NCBI RefSeq assembly: GCF_000423665.1
Contig: NZ_AUIK01000033.1
Location: 34,492-98,491 of the forward strand
Length of the DNA: 64,000 bases
Direction: 5' to 3'
Origin: Solirubrobacter soli DSM 22325
GTDB lineage: Bacteria; Actinomycetota; Thermoleophilia; Solirubrobacterales; Solirubrobacteraceae
In this document: positions 8,543 through 21,798 of the stretch, piece after piece
Layout: every line of letters starts with the position of its first letter
How positions within the stretch are numbered: position 1 is the first letter of the stretch
The notes under the pieces: generated by a model
Seen by the model: only the letters and a program-made list of their open reading frames with translations
What the model was told of the DNA's origin: nothing
The model's database searches: none
Translations under genes and position numbers: made by a program

Positions 8543-9849
8543 GGCCGCGCCGCCCCCCGCTTGCGCTCGCGCTTGAGCTCGAACAGGTAGTCGTCGTAGT
8601 CGACCTGCATCGTGTGGCGCTTGGAGGCGACGTAGCGGCGGCGCATCGCTGCTCGTTCGCGCGTCGTGTCCGCGAGCAGCTCCGCCCGCGGCGGAAGCGT
8701 GTAGCGCCCGGTCAGGTGATCGCAGATCCACTCCGACTGCGCCTCGGCCAGCGGCATCGTCGCGCCCAGCGGCTGCAGCAGCGCGATGAAGTACAGGCCG
8801 GGCAGCTGCGGATGGAACACGCGCTTGTAGAGCGGCAGCTCGTTGCCGGGCGCCGACACGAGCGCCGGGTCGAAGAACGGGAAGCTGACCTTGTAGCCGG
8901 TGCCGTAGATCACGACGTCCGCGCGCTCTTCGGTTCCGTCCGCGAAGACCACGCTGTCCGTGGTCAGCCGCGCGATGTTCGGTTTGCATGTGATGTCCCC
9001 GTGGGTGAGCCGCGTGAGGATCGTGTCCGAGATCGTCGGATGGGCCTCGAGCGGGCGGTGGTCGGGTTTCGGCAGCCCGTACCGCTGCATGTCGCCGATC
9101 GCGGCGCGCAGCGTGGTCTGCATGAACCGTTGACGGATCCGCAGGGGGATTCGTGGCGCAGTTACGTATTGATCGAGCGGACGCCCGAAGACGTACTTGG
9201 GGACGATCCACGCGCCGCGGCGCGCGCTGAGGAACACCTTCTCCGCGGTCTGCGTCGCCTCGACCGCGATGTCCATCGCCGAGTTGCCCATGCCGAGCAC
9301 GACGACCCGCTTGTCCGCGAACAGCTCCGGATCGTCGCCCGTGTAGTGGTGCGAGTGCAGCTGGACCCCGGCGAACTCGTCCGACCCGGGGAACGCGGGC
9401 TCCGGCCACTGCGGGTCCCAGTGGTGGCCGTTGGCGACCAGCAGCGCGCGGTAGTCACGCGTCTCCCCTGTGTCGAGCGTCACCCGCCAGCCGCCCTCGT
9501 GCGGCTCCGCGCGCTCCACCCCGGTCTCGAACGTGATCTTCTCGCGCAGCCCGAAGTGGTCGACGTACGCGTCGAAGTACGCGGCGACCTGCGTGTGGTG
9601 CGGGAAGTCCGGATAGTCGGCCGGCATCGGGAAATCCGAGTAGGCCATCCGGTCGCGCGAGGTGTTGATGTGCAGCGACCAGTAGGCGCTCGACATCCCG
9701 TTGGTGTTGCGGAAGACCCAGTTCCCGCCCACGCGGTCGGACTTCTCGAAGCAGTCGAACGCGATCCCGCGCTGACTCAGGGCTTTGACGGCCGCGATCC
9801 CGGATGACCCGGCGCCGATCACGCACACTGAAAGTGACACAGGCGTCAT
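8539..9849 (-). CDS. Flavin-containing monooxygenase (FMO/Baeyer-Villiger type)
   Basis: 436 residues. It would use FAD and NADPH to put one oxygen atom into a small organic substrate. Visible motifs are the FAD Rossmann loop VIGAGSSG near residue 10, the FMO signature FAGVQLHSHHY, the NADPH loop VVLGMGNSAMD, and the late ATG motif VIYGTGYKVSFPFF. The start is set at the ATG at 9849 (MTPVSLSVCVIG), directly before the first beta strand. It is divergent from a Nudix gene (31-base gap) and coupled to a TetR gene. Whether it is an N-oxidase or a Baeyer-Villiger enzyme cannot be decided from sequence alone. Confidence 0.88.
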   Translation of the reverse strand: MTPVSLSVCVIGAGSSGIAAVKALSQRGIAFDCFEKSDRVGGNWVFRNTNGMSSAYWSLHINTSRDRMAYSDFPMPADYPDFPHHTQVAAYFDAYVDHFGLREKITFETGVERAEPHEGGWRVTLDTGETRDYRALLVANGHHWDPQWPEPAFPGSDEFAGVQLHSHHYTGDDPELFADKRVVVLGMGNSAMDIAVEATQTAEKVFLSARRGAWIVPKYVFGRPLDQYVTAPRIPLRIRQRFMQTTLRAAIGDMQRYGLPKPDHRPLEAHPTISDTILTRLTHGDITCKPNIARLTTDSVVFADGTEERADVVIYGTGYKVSFPFFDPALVSAPGNELPLYKRVFHPQLPGLYFIALLQPLGATMPLAEAQSEWICDHLTGRYTLPPRAELLADTTRERAAMRRRYVASKRHTMQVDYDDYLFELKRERKRGAARP

Positions 9850-9880
9850 TTTTGCACGCGGCGTTATGGTGCGGCGCTGT

Positions 9881-10282
9881 ATGAACCCCGAGGACGCAGA
9901 GGTCAAGGCCGCGGGCGGCGTCATCCGCCGCGACGACGGCAGCATCGCGATCGTGCATCGCCCCCGCTACGACGACTGGTCGCTGCCGAAGGGCAAGCTC
10001 GATCCCGGCGAGTCCTGGGAGGACTGCGCGCTGCGCGAGGTCTGGGAGGAGACCGGGCTGCGCTGCGAGCTCGGCGAGGAGCTCTCGCCCACGTTCTACG
10101 ACGACCGCAAGGGGCGTCCGAAGGCGGTCCGCTACTGGCTGATGACGCCGGTCGAGGACGGCGATGCCTTCGAACCCAACGAAGAGGTCGACGAGCTGCG
10201 CTGGCTGCCGGCCTCCGAGGCCACCGAGCTCTTGACCTACGAACACGACATCGACCTGGCCCAGGAGGTCTCCGATCTATGA
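9881..10282 (+). CDS. Nudix hydrolase
   Basis: 133 residues with a complete Nudix box starting GKLDPGESWEDCALREVW and ending EETGL (GX5EX7REUXEEXGU). It hydrolyses a nucleoside diphosphate-linked substrate using a divalent metal. The N-terminal part (AAGGVIRRDDGSIAIVHRPR) resembles MutT/diadenosine polyphosphate-type members. The ATG at 9881 fits the fold. Its end overlaps the ATG of the aminotransferase by four bases (ATGA), so the two are cotranslated. Confidence 0.9.
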   Translation: MNPEDAEVKAAGGVIRRDDGSIAIVHRPRYDDWSLPKGKLDPGESWEDCALREVWEETGLRCELGEELSPTFYDDRKGRPKAVRYWLMTPVEDGDAFEPNEEVDELRWLPASEATELLTYEHDIDLAQEVSDL

Positions 10283-11421
10283 ACCGCGATCGCTTCACCG
10301 CGCTGCGCGACGGGTGGGCGCGCCTGGACGGGCCCGCCGGCTCGCAGATCGCCGATCCCGTGATCGAAGCGATGGCCGACTGGATGCGCTCGGGCTCGCA
10401 GGCCAACCACGGCGGCGTGTTCAAGCAGGCGCATGAGACCGACGAGCTGGTCGAGTCGACGCGCGTCGCGTGCGCGACGCTGCTCGGGGGCGAGGCGTCG
10501 GGCGTCGTGTTCGGCCCGTCGTTCACCGCGCTGACGATGCGTTTCGCGGCGACGGTCGTGCGCTCGCTCTCGCCGGGCGACGAGATCGTGTGCACGCGGC
10601 TGGATCACGACTCCAACGTTCGCCCGTGGGTGATCGCGGCGGAGCGGGCGGGTGCGGTCGTGCGCTTCGCCGAGCCGCTGGAGGGAACCCTCGAGCTGCC
10701 CGCCTCGGCGGTCCAGGCGGTGCTGTCCGAGCGCACCAAGTGGGTGGCCGTGACCGCGGCGTCCAACGCCATCGGCTCCGTCCCGGACCTGGAGGGGATC
10801 GTCGCCGCCGCCCACGCGGTCGGCGCGCGTGTCTACATCGACGCCGTCCACGCGACCCCGCACCGTCGCAACGACCTGACCGCGCTGGACGCCGACGTGA
10901 TCGGCTGCAGCGCGTACAAGTGGTTCGGCCCGCACGTCGCGATGCTCTGCGGCAAGCCCGAGGTCATGTCGGCCTACCGCCCCGACAAGCTCAACCCGTC
11001 GCCGGAGGAGTCACCGGACCGGTGGGAGCTCGGGACGCTGCCGTTCGAGTCGCTCGCGGGCGTGCGCGCCGCCGCCGAGTACATGCTCGAGCTGGACTTC
11101 GACGCCGTCCACGCGCACGAGCAGGCGCTCCTGAAGTCCGCCCTCGACGGCCTGGGCGCGATGGACCACGTCACGCTCTACGGCAACGCCGCCGACCGCG
11201 CGCCGACGCTGATGTTCACCGTCGCCGGCCACCACCCGACCGAGGTCGCCAAGCACCTCAACGAGCGCGAGATCGCGGTCTGGGACGGCAACTACTACGC
11301 GTGGGAGCTCGAGCGGGTCCTCGGCCTCGCCCCGCACGGCGGCATCCGCGCCGGCTTCCTGCACTACAACGACGCGTCCGACGCCGAGCGGCTACTGGCC
11401 GCCGTCGCCGAACTCGCTTAG
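10279..11421 (+). CDS. Class V aminotransferase, cysteine desulfurase-like (no catalytic Cys)
   Basis: 380 residues, fold type I PLP enzyme. The PLP lysine is K214 in GCSAYKWFGPH, preceded by the cofactor Asp/His pair YIDAVHATPH. It resembles the cysteine desulfurase-like subfamily (TIGR01976 type). The C-terminal loop, where true desulfurases carry a catalytic Cys, reads GNYYAWELERVLG with no Cys, so sulfur transfer is unlikely; C-S lyase or aminotransferase chemistry is possible. It is coupled to the Nudix gene. Its last 30 bases overlap the convergent DUF1810 gene. Confidence 0.85.
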   Translation: MNRDRFTALRDGWARLDGPAGSQIADPVIEAMADWMRSGSQANHGGVFKQAHETDELVESTRVACATLLGGEASGVVFGPSFTALTMRFAATVVRSLSPGDEIVCTRLDHDSNVRPWVIAAERAGAVVRFAEPLEGTLELPASAVQAVLSERTKWVAVTAASNAIGSVPDLEGIVAAAHAVGARVYIDAVHATPHRRNDLTALDADVIGCSAYKWFGPHVAMLCGKPEVMSAYRPDKLNPSPEESPDRWELGTLPFESLAGVRAAAEYMLELDFDAVHAHEQALLKSALDGLGAMDHVTLYGNAADRAPTLMFTVAGHHPTEVAKHLNEREIAVWDGNYYAWELERVLGLAPHGGIRAGFLHYNDASDAERLLAAVAELA

Positions 11422-11772
11422 GACCCGCTCGAAGAGCGGGTCCCCCGTCGCTTCGGAGAAGAGGGTCATCGAGGAGCGGAGTTTCATCGCGTCGATGCCG
11501 CCGAAGATGTCGAACGCGGAGAGGCCGGTGTGGGTGAGCAGGAGCTCGCAGCACTCGCGCAGGCGTGGGCCGAGGACGGGGTGGGCGTAGAACTCGCGCG
11601 CCTCGCCGGCGTCGGCCAGCGCGTACCGCTTGGACATCGGGCTGTGCCCGAGGCCGGCGAGCTGCGGGAACACGAACCACATCCAGTGCGAGGTCTTGCG
11701 CCCCGCCCGCAGCTCGTCCAGCACCGCCGGCCAGACGCGGTCCTGGGCGGCGACGAAGTCCTCGGCGTTCAC
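11392..11772 (-). CDS. DUF1810 family protein
   Basis: 126 residues matching the DUF1810 pattern: VNAEDFVAAQD at the start, SHWMWFVFPQLAGLGHS, then HPVLGPRLRECCELLL and a final FGGIDAMKLRSSMTLF. The biochemical role is unknown; members are small cytoplasmic helical proteins. The start is GTG (11772), overlapping the TGA of the SDR gene (GTGA), making it the third gene of an M28 peptidase-SDR-DUF1810 operon. It overlaps the end of the convergent aminotransferase by 30 bases. Confidence 0.85.
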   Translation of the reverse strand: MNAEDFVAAQDRVWPAVLDELRAGRKTSHWMWFVFPQLAGLGHSPMSKRYALADAGEAREFYAHPVLGPRLRECCELLLTHTGLSAFDIFGGIDAMKLRSSMTLFSEATGDPLFERVLSEFGDGGQ

Positions 11773-12569
11773 TTGAACGACGCGCCCACGACCTTGTCCC
11801 AGACGCGGTCCGGGAGGACGGCGTGCAGGCCCATGAAGAAGCGGGCGGAGGCGGTGACCGGGACCCGCGGGCGCGGCTTGGCGAGCGCCTTCTCGATCGC
11901 TTCCGCGACGCTGTCCGCATCGCCGCCCAAGCGCGAGAGCGGGCCGGTGTAGACGTCGCGGGTCGACTTCGCGACCGAGGCGTTGAAGTCGGCGTACGGC
12001 CCGGACTCCTCCACCCCGCCCGCGGCCGTCGCGCCGAACTCGGTGCGGATCAGCCCCGGCTCGACGCAGACGACGTCGATGCCGAAGCGCTTGACCTCCA
12101 TCCGCAGCGCGTCGCTCAGCGCCTCGACCGCGTACTTGGTCGCGTGGTAGGCGCCGCCGCCCGGGAACGTCAGCCTGCCGCCCATCGAGGAGACGTTGAC
12201 GATCGTCCCCTCCCCCTTCGCGCGCATCCCCGGAAGGACGAGCTGGGTGAGTCGCAGCAGCCCGAACACGTTGGTCTCGAACTGGCGGCGCACGGAGTCC
12301 ATCGAGAGCGTCTCGAGCGCCCCCGACTGCGAGTAGCCGGCGTTGTTGACGAGCACGTCGACGCCCCCGTCGACCTGCGCCAGCGCGGCTTGCATCGAGT
12401 CCTCGCTGGTGACGTCGAGCGCGAGCGTCCGGCAGCCGGCCGCCTCGAGCTCGTCGAGCGTCGCCGGCTGGCGCGCGGTGGCGAACACCGTCCACTCACC
12501 GCGGGCCAGCCGCAGGGCCGTCGCGCGCCCGATCCCGGTCGAGCACCCCGTGATCAGGACATTGCGCAT
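11769..12569 (-). CDS. Short-chain dehydrogenase/reductase (classical SDR)
   Basis: 266 residues. Nucleotide-binding loop TGCSTGIG near the N-terminus, NNAGYS after strand 4, and the active-site pair Y...K in GAYHATKYAVEALSDAL. The family performs NAD(P)-linked reduction of carbonyls or oxidation of alcohols. ARQPA after the second strand suggests NADP(H). It starts 10 bases after the M28 peptidase stop and overlaps the DUF1810 start. The substrate is unknown. Confidence 0.9.
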   Translation of the reverse strand: MRNVLITGCSTGIGRATALRLARGEWTVFATARQPATLDELEAAGCRTLALDVTSEDSMQAALAQVDGGVDVLVNNAGYSQSGALETLSMDSVRRQFETNVFGLLRLTQLVLPGMRAKGEGTIVNVSSMGGRLTFPGGGAYHATKYAVEALSDALRMEVKRFGIDVVCVEPGLIRTEFGATAAGGVEESGPYADFNASVAKSTRDVYTGPLSRLGGDADSVAEAIEKALAKPRPRVPVTASARFFMGLHAVLPDRVWDKVVGASFK

Positions 12570-12579
12570 AGGCCGGAGC

Positions 12580-14181
12580 CTACGTGGTCGTCGCCTCCAG
12601 CGGCGTCGGGTCCGGGATGTGCGAGTGACGCGTGCCGCCCGCGCGCCGCTGCACCGACGGCGTGAGCGCCGGGCGACTGGGGATCGCGCCCTGCGCGAGC
12701 GTGATCAGCGCGTGCGCGGCCGCGTCCGAGTTGACGTCCAACGCCTTGTTGGACAGGTTGAAGAAGTCGTCGCAGCCGAGGTGGTAGCACCCGTCGTACT
12801 GCTCGCCGGCCACGCCGCCGAAGATCGCCGCCTGCTCGGGCGTCTTGAGCCCTTCGGCGCCGGTGAACAGGCCGCCCGCCGGGATGCCCGCGGCGATGAA
12901 CGGGCCGTAGTCGGAGCGCCCGTCGAACGCCGTCGGCTCGTTCGGGAGCCGCTGCGCCTTGAAGTAGTCGAGGAAGATCTTCTCGATCGTCGCCGAGAAC
13001 GGCCGCGCGGCCGGCGCGAACGTCGCGTCGTCGATCGGCGGCGAGTCCGAGAGGTCGCCGTCGTAGATGAAGTTGACGAAGTTGGGCGAGCCGATCATGT
13101 CGAAGTTGAGCATCGCCGCGATCTTGGCCCGCTCGGCCTCCGGCAGCGACGCCACGTAGGCCTCCGAGCCGAGCAGCCCGGACTCCTCCGCGCTGAACCA
13201 GATGAAGCGGACCTTGTTCTTGAGCTTCGCGCCCTGCAGGCCCCGGGCGAACTCGACCAGCGCGGCCGAGCCGGAGCCGTTGTCGTTGATGCCCGGGCCG
13301 GGGCCGACGCTGTCGAGGTGCGCGCCGACCACGACGACCTTGTTCGGGTCGCCGCCGCGCGTCTCGGCGATCACGTTCTCGGTCGGCGTCATGCCGACGC
13401 GGTACTCGACACGCACCCGCGCGGTCTTGCCGACGAGCCCCTGGGAGACGCCACCGGCGATCTCCTGGACGGTCGCGATCTGCGAGGCGAGCATCGGCAC
13501 CGTGATCCCCGCGCCGTCGAGGTCGAACCACAGCGGGTCGGTGCGGGCGGGCGAGTCGCCCTCGTTGATCAGGACGATCGCTCCGGCGCCCTGCGCCTGC
13601 GCCCGCAGCCACTTGTCCAGGAACGCGCAGGTGCCGCGCTGGAGCAGGACGATCGCACCCTTCGGCATGCCGGCGAAGTCCGCGTCCTCGCAGCCCGAGG
13701 TCGACGTGTTCGCCGCCGGCGAGGGGAGCTTCAGGTCGGCCGCCCACACCGGCGCCGTGACGTCCGCCGAGGGCGAGTTGACCATCGAGCCGAAGTCGCC
13801 GCCCGGGATCGACCCCGCGATGCCCGGGACGTAGTGTTTGCCGCGCTTGATGTCGAGCACCGGCGGCTTCCAGTCGCCGAGCGCGAAGAGGTCGTACTCG
13901 AAGTCCTGGCGCGAGACGGACAGGCCGGCGAGCCGCGCCTGCAGAGCGACGTAGTCGGCCGACAACTCGTGTCCGCGCGTTCCGGCCAGCCGATTGCCGC
14001 CGGTCGCGATCGCCGCCAGGTTGAACGCCGCCTCGTGGAGCTTGATGCCCTCCACGGTCACCGCCTTGCGCAGCCTCGCCGAGGTGTCGTTGCCACCACC
14101 GCCGGTGGCGAGCGCGGGCCCGGCACCACCCAGGAGTGCGCCGGCCGCGAGTACGGCCGCGCCGAGTGAACGCATCTGCAT
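12580..14181 (-). CDS. Secreted M28 family zinc aminopeptidase with PA domain
   Basis: 533 residues from the chosen start. A signal peptide (MRSLGAAVLAAGALLGG, ending GPALA) is followed by a PA insert (about 120-240, containing ADFAGMPKGAIVLLQRGTC). The M28 catalytic part has GAHLDSVGPGPGINDNGSG (His/Asp ligands) and WFSAEESGLLGS (catalytic Glu/ligand Glu), with a late His in GCYHLGCDDFFN. It should release N-terminal residues from peptides outside the cell. I place the start at the ATG at 14181 because GGGAGG lies 9 bases upstream; ATGs at 14202 and 14175 are alternatives. All three starts fall in or beside a 31-bp palindrome. It heads an operon with the SDR and DUF1810 genes. Confidence 0.88.
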   Translation of the reverse strand: MQMRSLGAAVLAAGALLGGAGPALATGGGGNDTSARLRKAVTVEGIKLHEAAFNLAAIATGGNRLAGTRGHELSADYVALQARLAGLSVSRQDFEYDLFALGDWKPPVLDIKRGKHYVPGIAGSIPGGDFGSMVNSPSADVTAPVWAADLKLPSPAANTSTSGCEDADFAGMPKGAIVLLQRGTCAFLDKWLRAQAQGAGAIVLINEGDSPARTDPLWFDLDGAGITVPMLASQIATVQEIAGGVSQGLVGKTARVRVEYRVGMTPTENVIAETRGGDPNKVVVVGAHLDSVGPGPGINDNGSGSAALVEFARGLQGAKLKNKVRFIWFSAEESGLLGSEAYVASLPEAERAKIAAMLNFDMIGSPNFVNFIYDGDLSDSPPIDDATFAPAARPFSATIEKIFLDYFKAQRLPNEPTAFDGRSDYGPFIAAGIPAGGLFTGAEGLKTPEQAAIFGGVAGEQYDGCYHLGCDDFFNLSNKALDVNSDAAAHALITLAQGAIPSRPALTPSVQRRAGGTRHSHIPDPTPLEATTT

Positions 14182-14206
14182 GAGCGGGAGCCTCCCGCTC
14201 ATGCAG
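14176..14206. promoter_or_regulatory. 31-bp perfect palindrome over the M28 peptidase start
   Basis: Arms CTGCATGAGCGGGAG (14176-14190) and CTCCCGCTCATGCAG (14192-14206) are perfect reverse complements around one central base. In the minus-strand mRNA the hairpin would bury the GGGAGG ribosome site and the ATG at 14181. It could be a translational control hairpin, or a dyad operator for a homodimeric regulator. It is adjacent to, but distinct from, the repeat at 14217-14245. Confidence 0.7.
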
Positions 14207-14216
14207 TGCTCATGTC

Positions 14217-14245
14217 AACCTAAAGGGGTCAGGCCCCTTTAGGTT
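14217..14245. repeat. Palindromic intergenic repeat, copy B (longest copy)
   Basis: Perfect 12-bp arms AACCTAAAGGGG (14217-14228) and CCCCTTTAGGTT (14234-14245) around TCAGG, which is the reverse complement of the CCTGA loop seen in copies A and C. It lies directly behind the gltD stop codon and before the M28 gene, so it can terminate the gltBD transcript. It is the best-preserved member of the family. Confidence 0.8.
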
Positions 14246-14247
14246 GG

Positions 14248-15743
14248 CTAGGTGTTGCTGGCTTCGTTCGGCGGATCGGCGCCGAGATCGGCCGAGCCGA
14301 AGCGCTCGGACGTCCCCGCGGACTCTTCGTCGCGCGGGTCGCGCTCCGGGAGGTTGCGCAGGTAGCGATCGGCCACCCGGGCGGCCTGGCGGCCCTCGTT
14401 GATCGCCCACACGATCAGCGACTGGCCGCGGCGGGCGTCGCCGGCGGCGAAGACGCCCTCGGCCGACGTGGCGTACGCGCCGGCGCGCGCGTTGCCGCGC
14501 GCGTCGGTCTCGACGCCCAACGCCTCCAGCAGCGGCTGCTCCGGGTGCAGGAAGCCCATCGCCAGCAGCACGAGCTGCGCGGGACGGGTCTCCTCGGTGC
14601 CGGCGATCGCCTCGAACGGCGGCTTGCCGCTGTTCTGCACCCAGTGGACCTCCTCCACGCGACCGTTGCCGGTCAGCTGCGTCGTGGAGATCGCGAAGTC
14701 GCGCTCGCCGCCTTCCTTCAACGCGTAGGAGGTGCGCAGCTTCACGGGCCAGCGCGGCCACGGGGTCAGGTCGTCCGGGCGCCGCTCGGGCGGCTCGCCG
14801 AGCAGCTCGATCTGCGTGACCGACGCCGCTCCCTCGCGGTGCGAGTGGCCGACGCAGTCCGCACCGGTGTCGCCGCCGCCCACGACCAGGACGTGCTTGC
14901 CCGCGGCCGTGATCGGGTTCTCGGGCGGGTTGCCCTCGAGCACGCGCGCGCGGTCGTAGAGGTACTCCATCGCGTAGTGCACGCCGTCCAGCTCGCGGCC
15001 GGGGACGGGCAGGTCGCGCGGGACGCGCGAGCCGGTGGCGATGACCACCGCGTCGTGCGCGGCACGCAACGCGTGGGCGGAGATGTCGACCCCGACGTCG
15101 ACGCCGTAGCGGAACTCGACGCCTTCCGCGCGCAGCTGCTCGAGCCGGCGCTCGATCACCCACTTCTCGATCTTGAAGTGCGGGACGCCGAAGCGGACCA
15201 GCCCGCCGCCGGACTCGTCGCGCTCGTAGACCGTGACCGTGTGCCCCGCCCGGCGCAGCTGCTGCGCCGCCGCCAGGCCCGCCGGGCCGGCGCCGATGAC
15301 CGCGACCGTGCGACCGGTCTCGACCCGCGGCGGCTGCGGCACGATCCAGCCCTCGTCCCACGCGCGGTTGACGATCGAGACCTCGATCTGCTTGATCGAG
15401 ACCGCGTCGCCCTCTCGGATCTCCAGCACGCACGCCGCCTCGCACGGCGCCGGGCAGAGCCGGCCCGTGAACTCCGGGAAGTTGTTCGTGGCGTGCAGCT
15501 GGACGATCGCCTCGCGCCAGCGGTCGCGGTAGACGAGGTCGTTCCAGTCCGGGATCAGGTTGCCCAGCGGGCAGCCGTTGTGGCAGAACGGCACCCCGCA
15601 CTCCATGCAGCGGGCGCCCTGCTCGCGCAGCCCGTCGACCGGGAGCGTCTCGACGAACTCCTCGAAGTCCGAGACCCGCGCCTTCGGATCGCGCTCGGGA
15701 GACTCGACACGCGAGATCTCGAGAAAGCCTCCGACCTTGCCCA

Positions 15744-15744
<1 letters not shown>
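14248..15744 (-). CDS. gltD: Glutamate synthase small subunit
   Basis: 498 residues. It supplies electrons from NADPH to the large subunit, which makes two glutamates from glutamine and 2-oxoglutarate. The N-terminal Cys-rich part (RCMECGVPFCHNGCPLGN and CPAPCEAACVLEI) binds [4Fe-4S] clusters. The FAD loop is VAVIGAGPAGLAAAQQL, and the NADPH loop is VLVVGGGDTGADCVG. Start and stop overlap: its ATG at 15744 shares one base with the gltB TGA (TGATG). The length is normal for the family, and the gene is followed by a terminator-like palindrome. Confidence 0.96.
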
Positions 15745-20294
<4,550 letters not shown>

Positions 20295-20419
20295 AAGCGG
20301 GCGACGGGTGGGGGGACGCGAAGCCCCATCCGAGGGCTCGGAAGGGAGCGAAAACGGTAGCAGTGGGGTCGGCCTGCGCCAAACGCCCGAGCCGCTGTGT
20401 CATGCGTCGAACGCAGCGA

Positions 20420-21721
20420 TCAGCCGCTCAAAGCGGCATTTTCGCGCAACGATGTTGCGTCAACGGCGTCGTCGTAGATCTCGGCGACCCGCCGCGCGAG
20501 CGAAGGCCAGGCGTAGTGATCATGCGCTCTGCGGGCGGCGTTCGCGCCCCTCCGGCGGCGCTCGCCCGGACGGTTCACGGCCTCGACGAGCGCGTTGGCG
20601 AGCGATGAGATGTCGTCGGGCTCGACCAGCCAGCCGGTTTCGCCGTGGTCGACAATCTCCGCCGGGCCGTACGCGTCGACCGCGATGGCGGGAAGCCCGC
20701 AGGCCATCGCCTCCACGATCACCTGCCCGAACTGCTCGCGCACCGAGGACAGGACGAGCGCGTCCGAAGCGTTGAGGATGTCGGGCAGCTCGCTGTGGTC
20801 GTGCCACCCGGTGAGGTGGACATCACGCGCGCCCGTGCGCGCGATCGCGTCGTCCGGGTGTTCGCCTTCGAACTCGTTCGGGAAGCCGCCGACGATCACC
20901 AGCGGCGCGCGCCGGCTGAAGCCCGGGCGGGCGCGCTCGTAGGCCTCGATCAGCAGCGGGATGCGCTTGACCTCGGTGAAGCGGCCGACGTAGAGCAGGA
21001 CCGGCGTGTCGTCTTCGATCTCGACGCCCAGCTTCCGGTGGACCGCGACGCGGTCGACCGCCCGCGGGCCGAAGCGCTCAGGGTCGAAGCCGTTGGGGAC
21101 CGTCGCGCAGCGGCGCGGATCGATACCGAGGACGGTGGCCGCGCGGTCGCAGGCGGTCTCGGTGAGGACGATCAGCCGGTGCGCCTGCTCGGCCCAGCCC
21201 CGCATCCGCTCCGCCCAGGCCTCGCCGTGCGCCCAGCGGTACGGGTCGTGGTCGATCGCCTCGAGCATCAGCAGCTCGGTGCCGTGCAGGTGGCCGACGA
21301 CCGGGACGTCCGGCGCGACCCGCCGGGCGGCCTCGTAGAGCGGCGTCAGGTGATGCAGGTGCAGGACGTCGGCGTGCGCGGCACCGGCCGACTGCAGCGC
21401 CTTGGCCCAGGCGACGACCTGGTGCTCGGTCTCATCGTCGTCGAGCATGGCGAAGCAGCGATCCGGGGCGTCGAGCCGATCCTCGTAGGAGGGATGCAGC
21501 GGCGGGTCGGCGGCCATCGGGTCGCGCGCGTGCAGGGCGCGGGTCATGTCGACGGGACGGACGTCGAGGCCGCGGTAGAAGTGCGCCGCGTCGCCGAACG
21601 TGTCGTCGTGGGTGATCGAGCCGCTGAGGATCGTCGTCTCCCACCCGGTGCCCGGAAGCGAGTGGGCGAGGTTGCGCGCGACCTGCGCCGAACCGCCGCG
21701 TGGGAAGAACTGCAGGCCCAT
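20420..21721 (-). CDS. Glycosyltransferase family 4
   Basis: 433 residues, GT-B fold. The N-terminal domain starts with the acceptor-side motif QFFPRGGSAQVARNLA, and the linker reads VPNGFDPERFG. The C-terminal donor domain has LYVGRFTEVKRIPLLIEA and the nucleotide-sugar motif REQFGQVIVEAMACGLPAIA (E-x7-E). It transfers a sugar from a nucleotide donor to an unknown acceptor at the cytoplasmic side. It is divergent from the CDF transporter and ends 125 bases before gltB. The ATG at 21719-21721 is the only good start, although QVL just before it also looks like beta-strand sequence. Confidence 0.85.
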   Translation of the reverse strand: MGLQFFPRGGSAQVARNLAHSLPGTGWETTILSGSITHDDTFGDAAHFYRGLDVRPVDMTRALHARDPMAADPPLHPSYEDRLDAPDRCFAMLDDDETEHQVVAWAKALQSAGAAHADVLHLHHLTPLYEAARRVAPDVPVVGHLHGTELLMLEAIDHDPYRWAHGEAWAERMRGWAEQAHRLIVLTETACDRAATVLGIDPRRCATVPNGFDPERFGPRAVDRVAVHRKLGVEIEDDTPVLLYVGRFTEVKRIPLLIEAYERARPGFSRRAPLVIVGGFPNEFEGEHPDDAIARTGARDVHLTGWHDHSELPDILNASDALVLSSVREQFGQVIVEAMACGLPAIAVDAYGPAEIVDHGETGWLVEPDDISSLANALVEAVNRPGERRRRGANAARRAHDHYAWPSLARRVAEIYDDAVDATSLRENAALSG

Positions 21722-21798
21722 GAGGACCTGGCGAGGGTGTGAACGAGATGTGGCCAGGCTGTGACCTTACCCGAGGCCTGTGTCTCATCATTCCTTTC

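Noticed and set aside
3668..8590. A 1640-residue open frame on the plus strand opposite the M36 and other genes
   Set aside because: It runs across at least four well-supported minus- and plus-strand genes and through the TetR operator, with no recognisable domain. Composition-driven.
10470..11537. A 355-residue frame overlapping the aminotransferase
   Set aside because: Arg-rich shadow of the aminotransferase in another phase. It has no start signal or motif.
20295..20419. A riboswitch or leader before gltB
   Set aside because: No structure matching a known class. Only short GC-rich complementarity.
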